A stretch of DNA of 64,000 bases from positions 620,001 to 684,000 of the forward strand of contig DAITBA010000001.1 in the NCBI GenBank assembly GCA_036824005.1, given 5' to 3'. Below are positions 44,317-53,316 of this stretch, piece by piece. The notes under the pieces were generated by a model that was not told the DNA's origin, did no database searches, and saw nothing but the letters and a program-made list of their open reading frames with translations. Numbering within the stretch: position 1 is the first letter of the stretch; the number at the start of each line of letters is the position of its first letter. Made by a program: the position numbers and the translations under genes. Source of the stretch: DAITBA01 sp036824005 (GTDB lineage Bacteria > Pseudomonadota > Gammaproteobacteria > Burkholderiales > Rhodocyclaceae).

Positions 44317-44802
44317 ATGGTCACCCATCCGGATTTCCGTTTCCTGCTTGCACACCCGGCTCACTTTCTCGCCTGCGGCATGGGATCTGGCCTTTCCCCC
44401 ATCGTTCCGGGAACGGCGGGGACGCTCTTCGGCTGGCTGCTTTACGCCCTGATCCGGCCGCAGTTCTCCGAGGCGGGATTCGCGATTCTGCTGACCGCGG
44501 GGTTCGTCCTCGGCGTATTCGCGTGCGAGCGCACCGGTCGGGCACTGGGCGCGGCAGACCACGGCGCCATCGTCTGGGACGAGATCGTGCCGTTTTGGCT
44601 CGTGCTGCTATTTACCCCCGCCGGGTGGCGTTGGCAGCTGACAGCGTTTGTCCTGTTTCGCATCTTCGATATCGTCAAGCCCCATCCCGCACGCTGGATT
44701 GACAACCACGTCAAGAACGGTCTCGGCGTCATGCTCGACGATTTGGTCGCGGCGCTCTACACGCTCGTGGCGCTTGCGCTGCTCAAGCGACTGCTCGCCT
44801 GA
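44317..44802 (+). CDS. pgpA: Phosphatidylglycerophosphatase A
   Basis: A 161-residue integral membrane phosphatase that makes phosphatidylglycerol from PG-phosphate. The conserved PGTAGTLFG, DEIVPFWLVL, FRIFDIVKPHPARWID and DDLVAALYTL segments are present. Its ATG comes one base after the thiL stop. An upstream in-frame start would sit inside thiL. It forms an operon with thiL and pncC, a common proteobacterial order. Confidence 0.94.
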   Translation: MVTHPDFRFLLAHPAHFLACGMGSGLSPIVPGTAGTLFGWLLYALIRPQFSEAGFAILLTAGFVLGVFACERTGRALGAADHGAIVWDEIVPFWLVLLFTPAGWRWQLTAFVLFRIFDIVKPHPARWIDNHVKNGLGVMLDDLVAALYTLVALALLKRLLA

Positions 44803-44808
44803 CCGCCG

Positions 44809-45303
44809 ATGGACCGCGAACTCGAAGTTCTGTCCCACGCGGTGGGCGCGGCGCTCAAGGATTTGGGGTTAGTGCTTACTACCGCTGAATCATGTACGGG
44901 TGGGTGGATCGCTCAGGTTGTAACGTCCACGGCTGGCAGCTCCGATTGGTTCGAACGCGGCTTCGTCACCTATTCCAATGCCGCAAAACAAGAACTGCTG
45001 GGTGTGCGCGCGGAGACCCTGCGGACTTGTGGTGCCGTAAGCGAGGAAACCGCAGGCGAGATGGTGCTGGGTGCGATTGCCCGAAGTCATGCCGAAGTGG
45101 CGCTGGCGGTGACCGGCATCGCGGGGCCGGGCGGCGGATCTGCAGATAAGCCGGTCGGCATGGTCTGCTTCGCCTGGTGCCGGCGGGGCGACCCCGCGCA
45201 CGTGAGCACCGCGCGGTTTCAGGGCGACCGGGAAGCGGTACGTCGCAAAGCAGTCATCCACGCGTTGGAAGGAGTACTGCACATGCTCGCGAGATCCGGG
45301 TAA
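44809..45303 (+). CDS. pncC: PncC nicotinamide-nucleotide amidohydrolase (CinA C-terminal type)
   Basis: A 164-residue stand-alone CinA C-terminal domain that recycles NMN to nicotinate mononucleotide. Motifs are TTAESCTGGWIAQVVTSTAGSS, FVTYSNAAKQELLGV, and GAVSEETAGEMVLGA with VTGIAGPGGGSADKP. It starts 6 bases after pgpA and precedes recA by 131 bases. The pncC-recA order is widespread in proteobacteria. Confidence 0.93.
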   Translation: MDRELEVLSHAVGAALKDLGLVLTTAESCTGGWIAQVVTSTAGSSDWFERGFVTYSNAAKQELLGVRAETLRTCGAVSEETAGEMVLGAIARSHAEVALAVTGIAGPGGGSADKPVGMVCFAWCRRGDPAHVSTARFQGDREAVRRKAVIHALEGVLHMLARSG

Positions 45304-45434
45304 GCGAGTACTGACATCGCCCATCCGTGACGCGATTTGGCGCAACAATCGGTGCCCCGGCGCGGGACTTGTTCGCGCCCTTGGTGGCAAATACTGTGCC
45401 ATAATTTCTTTGAACTCTTTCAGGGAAAACGGTA

Positions 45435-46454
45435 ATGGATGACAACAAGGGCAAAGCGCTTCAGGCGGCCTTGCAGCAAATAGAAAAGCAGTTCGGTAAA
45501 GGCTCGATCATGCGTCTGGGCGACGGGGAGGTCGAACATGATCTGCAGGTCGTTTCCACCGGCTCGCTCGGGTTAGACATCGCGCTGGGCGTCGGTGGCC
45601 TGCCCCGCGGCCGCGTCGTGGAAATCTACGGTCCAGAATCCTCAGGCAAGACTACCCTGACGCTGCAAGCCATTGCCGAGGCGCAGAAGCTCGGTGGAAC
45701 GGCTGCGTTTATCGACGCCGAGCATGCCCTCGATCCCCAGTACGCAGCGAAGCTCGGGGTGAACGTCGGCGATTTGTTGATCTCCCAACCGGACACAGGC
45801 GAACAGGCGCTGGAAATCGCCGATATGCTCGTGCGTTCGGGCGGAATCGACATGGTCGTCATCGACTCCGTTGCGGCACTGGTGCCGAAGGCGGAGATCG
45901 AGGGTGAAATGGGCGACCAGTTGCCCGGCCTTCAGGCGCGGCTGATGTCCCAGGCACTGCGCAAGCTCACTGCCAACATCAAACGCACCAATACCTTGGT
46001 GATCTTCATCAACCAAATCCGGATGAAGATCGGCGTCATGTTTGGCAATCCTGAAACCACCACTGGTGGCAATGCGCTCAAGTTCTATGCCTCGGTTCGG
46101 CTCGACATTCGCCGTATCGGTTCGATCAAGAAGGGCGAGGAGGTGATCGGGTCCGAGACCAAGGTCAAGGTTGTCAAGAACAAGGTCGCGCCGCCGTTCA
46201 AGCAGGCGGAGTTCGATATCCTCTATGGCGAAGGCATCTCGCGCGAGGGCGAGATCATCGAGCTCGGCGTGACGCATCGCATCGTCGACAAATCCGGCGC
46301 ATGGTACGCCTATGGCGGCGAGCGCATCGGGCAGGGCAAGGACAACGCGCGCGAGTATCTGAAGGCTCATCCGGAAGTGGCTCGGGAGATCGAGAACAAG
46401 ATCCGCGCTGCCTTGGGCGTTTCGGCGCCGCGGCCGGTTGCGGCGGAGGCGTGA
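45435..46454 (+). CDS. recA: RecA recombinase
   Basis: A 339-residue RecA, the ATP-dependent strand-exchange and SOS co-protease. Walker A GPESSGKTT, Walker B VVIDSVAAL and the L2-like GNPETTTGGNALKFYASVRLDIRR are intact. A good ribosome site precedes the ATG (TTCAGGGAAAACGGTAATG). A CATAAT -10-like box is present about 35 bases upstream, but no convincing CTG-N10-CAG LexA box was found, so SOS control is not shown here. Confidence 0.98.
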   Translation: MDDNKGKALQAALQQIEKQFGKGSIMRLGDGEVEHDLQVVSTGSLGLDIALGVGGLPRGRVVEIYGPESSGKTTLTLQAIAEAQKLGGTAAFIDAEHALDPQYAAKLGVNVGDLLISQPDTGEQALEIADMLVRSGGIDMVVIDSVAALVPKAEIEGEMGDQLPGLQARLMSQALRKLTANIKRTNTLVIFINQIRMKIGVMFGNPETTTGGNALKFYASVRLDIRRIGSIKKGEEVIGSETKVKVVKNKVAPPFKQAEFDILYGEGISREGEIIELGVTHRIVDKSGAWYAYGGERIGQGKDNAREYLKAHPEVAREIENKIRAALGVSAPRPVAAEA

Positions 46455-46908
46455 CATCGTCGGTGCACCGAGCCTGCGTGAGCGGGCGTTGAGATTGCTG
46501 GCGCGGCGGGACCACTCCCGCCTGGAGCTGACACAAAAACTCGCCCGTCACGGCGAAGCAGAAGAAATAGACGCTGTGCTCACCCACTTGGAGGATGCGG
46601 GCTTGTTGTCCGATGTGCGTTACGCCGAAAGCTTCGTGCGCGCGCGGGCGCAGCGTTTCGGTGTGATCAGGCTGCGGCATGAGTTGCGGCGCAAGGGAAT
46701 CGCGGAAGAGTTGATCGACGCTGCGATCGCCGGGGAGAACGATGGAAATGAAAACGGCGAGTTCGAACGGGCACGCGCCATCTGGCGGCGCAAGTTCGCG
46801 TCGCCACCGGTCGACGCGCGGGACTATGGGCGGCAGGCGCGCTTCCTCCAGAGTCGCGGCTTCCGCGCGGATATCGTGCGCCGCATCCTTGCCGCGGGTG
46901 ACGAATAG
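46438..46908 (+). CDS. recX: Regulatory protein RecX
   Basis: A 156-residue RecX, which binds and inhibits RecA filaments. The helical repeats read LRERALRLLARRDHSRLELTQKL and VRYAESFVRARAQRFGVIRLRHELRRKGI. The start is taken as TTG 46438, inside the last codons of recA (17-base overlap); no ATG or GTG is available in the frame before residue 17. A TTG at 46489 is the alternative. It is translated with recA. Confidence 0.88.
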   Translation: MRRRRDIVGAPSLRERALRLLARRDHSRLELTQKLARHGEAEEIDAVLTHLEDAGLLSDVRYAESFVRARAQRFGVIRLRHELRRKGIAEELIDAAIAGENDGNENGEFERARAIWRRKFASPPVDARDYGRQARFLQSRGFRADIVRRILAAGDE

Positions 46909-46915
46909 AACGCCG

Positions 46916-47638
46916 ATGAGCCTGCTCAAGGTTACCGCCCTGCGCAAGCGCTTCAAAGCGCGCACCGTCGTCAAGGATGTCTCCTTCGAGGTGGGCAGCG
47001 GCGAGGTCGTCGGCCTGCTCGGCCCGAACGGCGCCGGTAAGACGACGTGCTTTTACATGATTGTCGGACTGATCGCCGCGGATGGCGGCGAGATCATGCT
47101 CGATGAAGCCGCGCTGACGCACTTGCCCATTCACAGGCGCGCCCGTCTGGGAGTTTCCTACCTGCCCCAGGAAATGTCGGTGTTTCGCAAGCTAAACGTG
47201 GCGGAGAACATCCAGGCAATCCTCGAACTCCAGGATTTGAATCCGCCGCAAATTGCAGCACGGCTCGATGAATTGCTGCAGGAGCTACATATCACACACC
47301 TGCGGGACAACACGGCTATTTCTTTATCCGGAGGCGAGCGTCGGCGGGTAGAGATTGCCCGGGCGCTTGCCACCAGTCCGCGCTTCATCCTGCTCGACGA
47401 ACCTTTCGCCGGTGTCGATCCAATCGCCGTGCTGGATATCCAGAAGATCATCCGCTTCCTCAAGGAGAGGGGGATCGGCGTACTGATTACCGACCACAAT
47501 GTCCGGGAAACCCTGGGCATCTGCGACCGGGCCTACATCATCAATGAGGGTGAGGTCATGGCGGCTGGTCGCCCGGAGGAAATTGTTTATAATGACCGCG
47601 TCCGCCAAGTATATCTCGGCGAGCACTTCCGCCTGTGA
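46916..47638 (+). CDS. lptB: LPS export ABC transporter ATPase LptB
   Basis: A 240-residue ATPase of the Lpt lipopolysaccharide export bridge. Walker A GPNGAGKTTCFYMIVG, signature LSGGERRRVEIARAL, Walker B ILLDEPFAGVDP and the family-typical LGVSYLPQEMSVFRKLNVAENI are clear. It starts 7 bases after recX. Unlike the usual arrangement, lptB and rpoN are separated by 189 bases here. A TTTATAAT -10-like box lies in its last 60 bases and might serve rpoN. Confidence 0.95.
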   Translation: MSLLKVTALRKRFKARTVVKDVSFEVGSGEVVGLLGPNGAGKTTCFYMIVGLIAADGGEIMLDEAALTHLPIHRRARLGVSYLPQEMSVFRKLNVAENIQAILELQDLNPPQIAARLDELLQELHITHLRDNTAISLSGGERRRVEIARALATSPRFILLDEPFAGVDPIAVLDIQKIIRFLKERGIGVLITDHNVRETLGICDRAYIINEGEVMAAGRPEEIVYNDRVRQVYLGEHFRL

Positions 47639-47827
47639 TCCTGCCAGCAGGCCCGTGCAAAACGTTGCCAGGACGACCGGCCGCAAGGCCGCAGCGAGCC
47701 AAAATGCGAGACAGTACAGGGAAGTACGGCGAGCATTGCGGCGCACGACACCGTCGCATACGTACTCCGCAGTAGTCTTGCAACGACCCGTCAGCCGCCG
47801 GCTTCGGATGGCAACCCGCCCAGCAGC

Positions 47828-49264
47828 ATGAAACAAACGCTTCAGCTCAAGCTCTCCCAGCATCTGGCGCTCACGCCCCAATTGCAGCAGTCGATTCGCC
47901 TGCTGCAACTGTCTACCATGGAACTCAATCAGGAGATCGAGAAGTTCCTGTTGGAAAACCCCCTGCTGGAACGCGAAGACCTCGAAGCCGAATCCCCGGC
48001 CTACGTTCCGGGGGCCGACACGCTGGGTACGGCAACCCAAGAGGTACCCACTCCGGAACCGGAGCCGAGTTTCGACGAATCCGCCGCCGCGCCGGATTGG
48101 GTGGGGGAGGCGGGGACAAGCGGTGCGCCGCGCAGCGACGACGATGATACGGATTACCAGGAGATCCAGGCCTCGTCGACCAGTCTGCGCGATCACCTGA
48201 ACAGCCAGCTGGCGCTGACGCCGCTGTCCGAGCGTGACCGGGGACTGGTGCGCTTCCTGATCGAAGCGCTCGACGACGACGGCTATCTCACCCAGAGCCT
48301 TGACGAGCTTGTTCAACTACTGCCGCCCGAGCTGGAAATCGATGTAGAGGAATTGCAGATTGCCCTCAAACACTTGCAGAACCTGGATCCCCAAGGCGTT
48401 GGTGCGCGCTCACCCCAGGAATGCTTGTCACTGCAACTTCAGAACCTGCCCAAGTACCGCGAACGCGAGCTTGCCTTGGAGATCGTCCGTCACTACCTGC
48501 CCCAACTCGCCGCCCGCGATTTTGCGCGCCTGAAACGGGCGCTTTCCTGCAGCGACGAGGAGTTGCGCGATGCCCACGCCTTGATCAAGTCCTTGAATCC
48601 CCGGCCGGGCGCGCCGTTTGCGCCGCTGGACACGCGCTATGTCGTTCCCGATGTCGTGGTCAGAAGAGTACGCGGCACGTGGATCGCAGCCCTCAATCCT
48701 GATGCGATGCCCAAGCTGCGCATCAACCGGCTTTACGCCGACATACTGCAGAGCCAGCGAGGCAGCGCTAGCACTGCCAACGGCAGTCTTGCCTCACAAT
48801 TGCAGGAAGCAAAGTGGTTGATCAAGAACGTCCAGCAGCGCTTCGAGACGATCTTGCGGGTGTCCCAGACCATCGTCGACCGCCAGCGCCAGTTTTTCGA
48901 GTACGGCGAAGTGGCCATGCGGCCGCTGACACTGCGTGAAATCGCCGAGCAACTGGGATTGCATGAGTCCACGATCTCGCGCGTGACGACGCAGAAATAC
49001 ATGGCGACGCCGCGCGGTATCTTCGAACTGAAGTACTTCTTTGGCAGCCATGTTGCCACGGAAGCCGGCGGCGCCTGCTCGGCCACCGCGATTCGTGCCC
49101 TGATAAGGCAGCTGGTGGGTGCGGAGGACGGCCGCAAGCCGCTGTCCGATTCCCGGATTGCCGAAATCCTCGGGCAACAGGGCATTGTCGTCGCCCGCCG
49201 GACCATCGCGAAATACCGCGAATCGCTCAATATCCCGCCCGTCAACCTGCGCAAGTCCATCTAA
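47828..49264 (+). CDS. rpoN: RNA polymerase sigma-54 factor
   Basis: A 478-residue sigma-54. Region I opens KQTLQLKLSQHLALTPQLQQSIRLLQLS, which interacts with activators. The core-binding region follows an acidic linker (about 50-120). The RpoN box is VARRTIAKYRESLNIPP near the C-terminus, reading the -24 element. It directs sigma-54 promoters for nitrogen, carbon and motility genes. It is followed 13 bases later by hpf, and then by ptsN and hprK, the usual cluster. Confidence 0.97.
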   Translation: MKQTLQLKLSQHLALTPQLQQSIRLLQLSTMELNQEIEKFLLENPLLEREDLEAESPAYVPGADTLGTATQEVPTPEPEPSFDESAAAPDWVGEAGTSGAPRSDDDDTDYQEIQASSTSLRDHLNSQLALTPLSERDRGLVRFLIEALDDDGYLTQSLDELVQLLPPELEIDVEELQIALKHLQNLDPQGVGARSPQECLSLQLQNLPKYRERELALEIVRHYLPQLAARDFARLKRALSCSDEELRDAHALIKSLNPRPGAPFAPLDTRYVVPDVVVRRVRGTWIAALNPDAMPKLRINRLYADILQSQRGSASTANGSLASQLQEAKWLIKNVQQRFETILRVSQTIVDRQRQFFEYGEVAMRPLTLREIAEQLGLHESTISRVTTQKYMATPRGIFELKYFFGSHVATEAGGACSATAIRALIRQLVGAEDGRKPLSDSRIAEILGQQGIVVARRTIAKYRESLNIPPVNLRKSI

Positions 49265-49277
49265 TAAAGGAGGAACC

Positions 49278-49598
49278 ATGAACCTCAACATCACCGGGCA
49301 CCACCTCGAAGTCACACCGGCCATTCGCGACTACATCACGTCCAAGCTTGACCGCGCGATCCGGCACTTTGACCACGTGACCAGTGTGAATGTCATTATT
49401 GCGGTGGAGAAGCTGAAGCAGAAGGCCGAGGTTACGGTGCATGTCCGCGGCAAGGACATTTTCGTCGAAAGCGAGGACAGTGACATGTATGCCGCAATCG
49501 ATTCGCTGATCGACAAGTTGGACCGGCAGCTGCTGAAGCACAAACAGCGTGTCACCGAACGGCCCCGTGATGCGTTGAAACACCAGTCGGCCGAGTAG
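49278..49598 (+). CDS. hpf: Short ribosome hibernation-promoting factor
   Basis: A 106-residue HPF/YfiA-type protein that binds the 30S subunit and promotes 100S dimers or protects idle ribosomes. MNLNITGHHLEVTPAIRDYI is the family opening. The short length shows it lacks the C-terminal dimerisation domain. The start ATG has AAAGGAGG eight bases upstream. It is co-transcribed with rpoN. Confidence 0.95.
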   Translation: MNLNITGHHLEVTPAIRDYITSKLDRAIRHFDHVTSVNVIIAVEKLKQKAEVTVHVRGKDIFVESEDSDMYAAIDSLIDKLDRQLLKHKQRVTERPRDALKHQSAE

Positions 49599-49679
49599 CG
49601 GCTGTATCCTGCCGGCAGCTTGGACATGGCGATTGACTATCCGTATGCGTTACCGTGGCGGATTCGACCGAGGGCTGGA

Positions 49680-49723
49680 TTGACAACTATTAACGCCCCC
49701 GGGATTTGCTTTAGGCGTATAAT
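49680..49723 (+). promoter_or_regulatory. Promoter-like elements upstream of ptsN
   Basis: A consensus TTGACA (49680-49685) and TATAAT (49718-49723) lie in the hpf-ptsN gap but are 32 bases apart, so they cannot form one standard promoter. TATAAT, 100 bases before the ptsN ATG, is the better candidate -10. It suggests ptsN-hprK can be transcribed apart from rpoN. Confidence 0.4.
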
Positions 49724-49822
49724 CGCCGCCGATTTGTCAATCGCCGTTCACTGTTTTCCGAACGGTCCGTCTGTCAGCCTGAGGATCCGCTTGCATCGCT
49801 TTTCACGGTGCCAAGCCGAAGC

Positions 49823-50308
49823 ATGAATCTGATCGCCAAGCTTCTACCGCCCGCGAACATCGTCGTCGACCTCGAAGCCAGCAGCAAGAAGCGGGTCTTC
49901 GAGCAAGCGGGATTGATGTTCGAGAATAACCAGGCCATTGCCCGCAGCCTGGTATTCGACAGCTTGTTTGCCCGGGAACGACTCGGTTCGACGGGGCTCG
50001 GTCAGGGCGTCGCCATTCCTCACGGCCGTATCAAGGGCTTGCGCGAGGCGGTGGGCGGTTTTCTGCGGTTGGCGACGCCTGTGCAGTTCGATGCGCCGGA
50101 TGGACGGCCCGTGAACCTGTTGTTTGTACTGCTAGTGCCGGAGCAGGCGACCGAGCATCACCTGCAGATTCTCTCCGAACTGGCGCAGATGTTCAGCGAC
50201 AAGTCATTCCGGGAGCAGCTCGCCAACGCCGCCGACGCCGCCGCGATTCACACGTTGTTCGTCGATTGGCAACCTCATGCGCCAAACGAGCGTCGCGCGG
50301 CTATTTGA
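49823..50308 (+). CDS. ptsN: PTS IIA component of the nitrogen system, PtsN
   Basis: A 161-residue EIIA(Ntr)-type protein. The phosphorylated His67 lies in LGQGVAIPHGRI. It takes phosphate from NPr/HPr and regulates potassium and nitrogen/carbon functions instead of moving sugars. hprK starts inside its last codons (32-base overlap), typical of betaproteobacteria. The start is ATG 49823 (MNLIAKLLPP); an in-frame ATG at 49808 adds five residues. Confidence 0.94.
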   Translation: MNLIAKLLPPANIVVDLEASSKKRVFEQAGLMFENNQAIARSLVFDSLFARERLGSTGLGQGVAIPHGRIKGLREAVGGFLRLATPVQFDAPDGRPVNLLFVLLVPEQATEHHLQILSELAQMFSDKSFREQLANAADAAAIHTLFVDWQPHAPNERRAAI

Positions 50309-51212
50309 GCTGAACCGCGACAGTCTCCGCCTGACCTGGGTCTGCGGTGGCGATGACAAAGCGATTTGCGCCGACGACGAGCACGTCTCACCTACCGACC
50401 TGGTCGGGCTGCTCAATCTCATTCATCCCGGCCGAATACAAGTCATGGGCGCTGCCGAGAACGCTTGGGCACGCCGCCAGCCAGGTGATCGGGTCGAACG
50501 CCACCTGAGTGAAATCGTCGTCGCTCGTCCGCCCGCCATCGTTGTGGCCGATGGCGCGGATATCCCGGTCGGACTGCGCCAGCTGTGCGAGGACGGCGAT
50601 GTGCCGCTGCTTTCTTCCTCCCTGTCCGCCGCGCGGGTCATCGACCAGTTACGCAGCTACCTGGCTCGCGAGCTGGCCGAGCAGGTATCCCTGCATGGCG
50701 TGCTGATGGACGTGCTGGGCATGGGAGTGCTCATTACCGGCGAGTCCGGGGTCGGCAAGAGTGAGCTTGCCCTGGAACTGATCAGCCGAGGCCACGGGCT
50801 GGTGGCCGATGACATCGTCGAGGTATCACGTCTCGGTCCCAATACGCTCGAGGGGCGATGCCCGGAAATGCTAAAGGATTTCCTCGAAGTGCGCGGGTTG
50901 GGTGTGCTCAACATTCGCACCGTGTTTGGCGAAACGGCCTGTCGGCGCAAGATGAAGCTCAAGCTTATCGTGCATCTTCAGAAACCGGTGCGGGGGATAC
51001 CGGAGGCCACGCGCCTGCCACTAGATGCGGAGATACAAAAGATCCTGGGCGTGAGTGTGCGCCGGGTCGTCATCCCCGTGGCGGCGGGCCGCAACCTGGC
51101 CGTACTTCTGGAAGCAGCCGTACGCTCGACGGTGCTGCTCCTGCGCGGAATGGATACAACCCTGGAATTCATCGAGCGCCAGAAGCGTGCGTTCGATCAG
51201 GACGCCGGCTGA
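50277..51212 (+). CDS. hprK: HPr kinase/phosphorylase
   Basis: A 311-residue HprK that phosphorylates and dephosphorylates HPr on serine. The P-loop GESGVGKS is at 155-162 and the catalytic His140 is in SLHGVLMDVLG. The C-terminal signature VRGLGVLNIRTVFG-like segment (EVRGLGVLNIRTVFGET) is present. It overlaps ptsN by 32 bases. In betaproteobacteria this cluster usually continues with rapZ, which is not here; an intrinsic terminator follows. Confidence 0.95.
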   Translation: MRQTSVARLFELNRDSLRLTWVCGGDDKAICADDEHVSPTDLVGLLNLIHPGRIQVMGAAENAWARRQPGDRVERHLSEIVVARPPAIVVADGADIPVGLRQLCEDGDVPLLSSSLSAARVIDQLRSYLARELAEQVSLHGVLMDVLGMGVLITGESGVGKSELALELISRGHGLVADDIVEVSRLGPNTLEGRCPEMLKDFLEVRGLGVLNIRTVFGETACRRKMKLKLIVHLQKPVRGIPEATRLPLDAEIQKILGVSVRRVVIPVAAGRNLAVLLEAAVRSTVLLLRGMDTTLEFIERQKRAFDQDAG

Positions 51213-51254
51213 CACCATGTCAACGAGCGCCCGGCGAGAGCGTTGAGTTTTTCT

Positions 51255-51273
51255 GCGGCGTGCCGCCGCTTTT
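51255..51273 (+). terminator. Intrinsic terminator-like hairpin after hprK
   Basis: A perfect 6-bp stem GCGGCG/CGCCGC with a TGC loop is followed by TTTTGTT. It starts 43 bases after the hprK stop and ends 19 bases before the PsiF-like ATG, so it may separate the rpoN cluster from the next gene or act as a leader attenuator. Confidence 0.6.
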
Positions 51274-51291
51274 GTTCAGAGGAGGTGTGTA

Positions 51292-51576
51292 ATGAAGAAG
51301 CTGGTTCTGGCCACGGCGGTCGCGCTGTTTTCGGCAAGTGTGCTGGTTGCCCAGGCGGCGACCCCGCAGCAGGAGAAAATGAAAGCTTGCAATGAGCAGG
51401 CTGGCGACAAGAAGGGCGACGAGCGCAAGGCATTCATGAAGAGCTGCCTGTCGGCCAAGCCTGCCGAAGACAAGAAAACGAGTCAGCAGGAAAAGATGAA
51501 GGCTTGCAACAAGCAGGCCGGGGACAAGAAAGGCGACGAGCGCAAGAAGTTCATGAGCGAATGCCTCAAAGGCTGA
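51292..51576 (+). CDS. Small secreted PsiF-repeat protein
   Basis: A 94-residue protein with a signal peptide (KLVLATAVALFSASVLVAQA) and two PsiF repeats, QQEKMKACNEQAGDKKGDERKAF and QQEKMKACNKQAGDKKGDERKKF, each ending in a Met-x2-Cys-Leu. PsiF repeat proteins are periplasmic, and the E. coli member is phosphate-starvation inducible; the function is unknown. AGGAGG lies seven bases before the ATG. It is 195 bases before the kinase operon and in the same direction, but has its own apparent terminator-like hairpin (ACGAGCA/TGCTCGT near 51678). Confidence 0.88.
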   Translation: MKKLVLATAVALFSASVLVAQAATPQQEKMKACNEQAGDKKGDERKAFMKSCLSAKPAEDKKTSQQEKMKACNKQAGDKKGDERKKFMSECLKG

Positions 51577-51710
51577 CCTAACTCGTATTTTGGGCAGCGG
51601 CAGTCGTCGCTGTCGGTCGTGCCGCCGCCAGATGCCGCGGGCATGGGCGGCGCGCGAGTTCTCAGGCCCCTGAAGTGACGAGCAAATCTCGTGCTCGTTG
51701 CGTCCGGGGC

Positions 51711-51740
51711 TTGTTTTTCGCGGCAGGCAAAGTGGATAAT
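51711..51740 (+). promoter_or_regulatory. Sigma-70 promoter for the kinase operon
   Basis: TTGTTT, an 18-base spacer, then GATAAT. The predicted start near 51747 leaves a 25-base leader before GTG 51772 and puts an alternative ATG at 51739 inside the -10. This supports the chosen start of the next gene. Confidence 0.55.
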
Positions 51741-51771
51741 GCTTGCGGCGTGCAGCACGGGGGGTGGCGCG

Positions 51772-52440
51772 GTGAGTAAGGGGTCGTTGTCGGCTGTGAT
51801 GGCAGTGCTGCTGCTTGGCGCGGCCGACTCCGCATTGGCCTTCAAGTTCTCCGAGGAGGAGGCGAAACAGAAGGCGGAGGCCGACGAAAAAGTGCAGCGC
51901 ATTGCCGATCTGGTGTCAGTGCCTTGCCAAGCCAGTCTGAAGGGCAAGAAGATCATGACGATCATCGGTGAGCGCACGAGCAACGGCTACCTCACCACCC
52001 AGAGTCGCTACGGCCCGCATTTCCAAGCCATCAACAAGCGCCTGCGCGCCCTCGGACTGCAGACCTATACGCAGGAGGAGATCCGGCGCCAGATTGCGCA
52101 GGCCGAGATCGACGCCTATTTCCGGAATGATCCTGATGCTGCGCTGGCGGCATCCAAGAAGCTAGGTGCCAACTTCATCCTGCGCGGGCTGATCCGAACG
52201 CAGACCGGCACCAATCCGGTACTGCGTATAAAGGAGGTCGCCGTCAATATGGGATTCACTCTCGTGGCAGCCAATGGCAGGGCGATTTCCGACGTCGACG
52301 CCCGCGCCGAATCCTATTCGGGCACCGATACCCTCGGCATGGCACTCACGCTCGTCAACGAACAGGCCGACGAGGTGGTCGCCCAACTGTACAACGACTA
52401 TTGCCGCAACGCAGGCATCCCCGCCAAGGCGCGCAACTAG
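51772..52440 (+). CDS. Secreted protein of unknown function, CsgG/FlgT-like domain
   Basis: A 222-residue exported protein. A signal peptide (SKGSLSAVMAVLLLGAADSALA) is followed by a short charged helix. Then comes a domain with GERTSNGYLTTQSR, LRALGLQTYTQEEIRRQ and, after an ASKKLGANFILRGLIRTQ strand, a tail with AESYSGTDTLGMALTLVNEQADEVVAQLY. The pattern (a hydrophobic strand, an acidic helix, an 'A..lGa...l.G' strand, and a terminal helix) resembles CsgG, FlgT and TolB-N type domains. It is the first gene of a three-gene operon with the next protein and a Ser/Thr kinase. GTG 51772 is chosen from the promoter. Confidence 0.6.
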   Translation: MSKGSLSAVMAVLLLGAADSALAFKFSEEEAKQKAEADEKVQRIADLVSVPCQASLKGKKIMTIIGERTSNGYLTTQSRYGPHFQAINKRLRALGLQTYTQEEIRRQIAQAEIDAYFRNDPDAALAASKKLGANFILRGLIRTQTGTNPVLRIKEVAVNMGFTLVAANGRAISDVDARAESYSGTDTLGMALTLVNEQADEVVAQLYNDYCRNAGIPAKARN

Positions 52441-52467
52441 TCCTGAATGTGACGCACGGAGGACATC

Positions 52468-53298
52468 ATGATTTCAATGCACTCAACCCGTCCGCTGGCA
52501 GCGGTGCTGCTTATTTCGGCGCTCGTTCTGCCGGTCGGCACGCGTGCCCAGCAACCGCCCAGTTGGGGTTCGGAGTCCAGCCCCTCTCCCACTGCTGGGG
52601 GCGACACGTCGAAGAAGGTCAACGAGGCGGCCGACAAGGCGATGTACAAACCGATTGATTACGTCAACGCCGGCAAGCCCGGCCCGGCGCTGATCGTCAT
52701 ACCCGGCGAGGTGAAGAGCAACAACGCCACCTTCACGCAGAAGTTCGGCCCGAACAATATCGCCGACTGGGCCGAGCTCGAACTGGGCAAAGCCAATTTC
52801 AAGGTGCTGGAGCGCACCGACCTCGGCCCGCTGCTTCAGGAGTTCCAACTTGCCTATACCATGGGCGATCCGCAGCAGGCGCGCAAGCATTTGCAGAAGG
52901 GCAAACTCAAGACGACCAAGTGGGTGGTGAAATTCGACATTCTAAAGGCCGAGCCGGTCGCGAAGGCGCGCGAGGGATTCGATGGCGGCGCAGTGGGTAG
53001 CCTGATCGGCATCCTCGGCGGCGGACGTGGTGGGGCGGCCGCCGGAACTGCGGTGGGCTCGGTGAAAACCGGTGAAGCCAGTGGCGTATGGATCATCGGC
53101 ATGCGCTATAAGCTTCTGGATGCCAACACCACGGAACAGGTTGCGACGGGTTATACCGAGGAGAAGATGGAAATCGGAGCCAAGTCGTCGTCCGTGCTCG
53201 GCTTCTCCTCGGGCGCAGAGGGCGGTTTGACCCTGGACACGATGGTCCAGCGGCTGGTGCAAAAGAATGTCTGGGAGATAGACAGCAAGTACAAGTAA
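52468..53298 (+). CDS. Secreted CsgG-like protein
   Basis: A 276-residue exported protein with a signal peptide (RPLAAVLLISALVLPVGTRA) and a mature part like CsgG/HfaB-family subunits. It has ALIVIPGEVKSNNATFTQKFG, an 'ELGKANFKVLERTDLGPLLQEF' segment and a KWVVKFDILKAEPV strand. A Gly-rich hairpin (LIGILGGGRGGAAAGTAVG) follows, matching the membrane-spanning loop zone of such proteins. There is no lipobox, so it is not a standard CsgG lipoprotein. GGAGG precedes the ATG. Gaps of 27 and 18 bases to its neighbours indicate one operon with the kinase. Confidence 0.7.
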   Translation: MISMHSTRPLAAVLLISALVLPVGTRAQQPPSWGSESSPSPTAGGDTSKKVNEAADKAMYKPIDYVNAGKPGPALIVIPGEVKSNNATFTQKFGPNNIADWAELELGKANFKVLERTDLGPLLQEFQLAYTMGDPQQARKHLQKGKLKTTKWVVKFDILKAEPVAKAREGFDGGAVGSLIGILGGGRGGAAAGTAVGSVKTGEASGVWIIGMRYKLLDANTTEQVATGYTEEKMEIGAKSSSVLGFSSGAEGGLTLDTMVQRLVQKNVWEIDSKYK

Positions 53299-53316
53299 GG
53301 CGATCTCTCAGACGTC

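Noticed and set aside
45304..45434. A LexA/SOS box upstream of recA
   Set aside because: No CTG-N10-CAG match was found; CTGTGCCATAATTTC lacks the right half.
51678..51698. Terminator after the PsiF-like gene
   Set aside because: A good 7-bp hairpin (ACGAGCA/TGCTCGT) is present but is followed by TGCG, not a T run, so it was noted only as a hairpin.
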